Shown here: positions 41,218 to 41,890 of the stretch, one piece after another | How the letters are laid out: every line of letters starts with the position of its first letter | How positions within the stretch are numbered: position 1 is the stretch's first letter | Made by a program: the position numbers and the translations under genes | The notes under the pieces: model-generated | The model's input: the letters and a program-made list of their open reading frames with translations, nothing else | The model's database searches: none | Told to the model about the DNA's origin: nothing | NCBI GenBank assembly: GCA_000827495.1 | Contig: KN817712.1 | Location: forward strand, 1-41,890 | Length of the DNA: 41,890 nucleotides | Origin: Hypholoma sublateritium FD-334 SS-4 | Lineage: Eukaryota > Basidiomycota > Agaricomycetes > Agaricales > Strophariaceae | Direction of reading: 5' to 3'

Positions 41218-41890
41218 GTCGCCGCGTCTCGTCGTGCTCGCCGTCTTTCGTGTGCCGCCTTCCTCCCCCGTGCTCCCCTTCTGTCGTCCCCGTCGCTGTT
41301 GATGTCGTCGTTGCTCCCGCATCATACCCCCCGCCCCGCTGTCCGCATTTATTTGTTCATTATTCATATACACCCCGCCCGTCATTGTTTTGTGCCTATT
41401 TGTCTGCCACTGTAGCCTTAGTTTAGTACCCGTCCCCACTCCCCTTCCTGTCCTCGCCGTCCTCCATCCTGCTTCCCGTCCGCCCGAAACCCCAAAAACC
41501 GCTTGTCTCGTTTGTTTCTGTTTGATTTACTACTGTAGCCACCACCGTTTCGTTTCGTAGAGCCGTTGAAGAGAGGAGTAGAGAGGAGCAGGGGGGGTAT
41601 GTATACGCGTCGTTGTAATATTGTGTTGTGGATCGGAAATATTTGTAGCCTTATTAGTTTTTGCTCTGAAATGTTTATGGATTCGCTGTCGTTTGGCGGG
41701 GAGTTGACTGGGGTGCGGGTTTAGATCTCGGAGATGGACGGGGCTTGGGCTGTGTCAGTGTGTTAGCACCGCAGATTCTGAGATGGCCATGTTCGATTTT
41801 GGTGCAGTTTTTACTATTTGATTACCGGTATGGGGAGAGCGGCGCCATGCGACTAGTGTTGTTGGCCAAACCTCGCCATCTCGCCAAACC
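41218..41890 (+). other. 3' UTR and downstream flank of the HMG-box gene
   Basis: Bases from 41,218 to about 41,690 recur, reversed, at 34,745-35,100, 37,235-37,700 and partly 22,540-22,760. They contain ttcattattcatat and caaataaatgcgg (reverse) landmarks. The poly(A) site cannot be fixed from the sequence. No gene was seen in the last 200 bases. Confidence 0.5.

Noticed and set aside
39997..41439. 480-residue minus-strand frame opposite the HMG-box gene
   Set aside because: It is a shadow of GC-rich coding sequence; it has no motif, and the plus strand carries the HMG box, intron and TATA box.
1..41890. CRISPR arrays, bacterial operons, Shine-Dalgarno sites, rho-independent terminators
   Set aside because: The gene structure is eukaryotic with spliceosomal introns; no spaced short repeats or bacterial signals were seen.

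Overview
This window is nuclear DNA of a filamentous basidiomycete, most likely an agaricomycete. The evidence is protein genes split by 50-75 base GT-AG introns, two fungus-specific FunK1-type protein kinases, a HET-domain gene, an HMG-box transcription factor, C2H2-type zinc-finger genes and a tyrosine-recombinase (YR) retrotransposon of the Ngaro/DIRS class common in these fungi. No rRNA, tRNA, CRISPR or bacterial operon was recognised. All calls come from reading the sequence; no database search was made.

Layout. 1-360: a roughly 116-base tandem repeat with a 232-base higher-order period. 1.1-3.7 kb: two tandem RNase H-like genes, the first frameshifted, the second intact. 3.9-17.8 kb: a mosaic in which one order recurs: fragment of the 3' part of an HMG-box gene (minus strand), FunK1 kinase (plus), HET gene (minus, convergent with the kinase). 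It contains an intact kinase (4547-7070), a kinase pseudogene with two large deletions (8596-9231), a kinase that has lost two metal-binding residues (14118-16489), one full HET gene (9480 to about 12276) and two HET remnants (7345-7425, 17396-17754). 18-25.5 kb: two paralogous minus-strand zinc-finger genes, two doubtful small genes between them, and another block of HMG-gene debris. 25.5-27 kb: AT-rich DNA with a perfect 27-base inverted repeat. 27.1-33.7 kb: a YR retrotransposon with Gag-like, RT-RNase H and YR genes. It carries an intron in RT, an intron in YR, and a hairpin-forming 33-base insertion that places a stop in YR. 34.7-37.9 kb: more antisense HMG-gene fragments, one fused to a kinase fragment. 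39.0-41.2 kb: an intact HMG-box gene with a TATA box and a 3' UTR.

The genes do not form a pathway. The region reads as accessory DNA in which kinase, HET and HMG-derived pieces have been duplicated, deleted and joined. The most notable features are the recurring HMG-fragment/FunK1/HET cassette, the consistent absence of the HMG box from every fragment, the likely pseudokinase, and the hairpin insertion in the recombinase.
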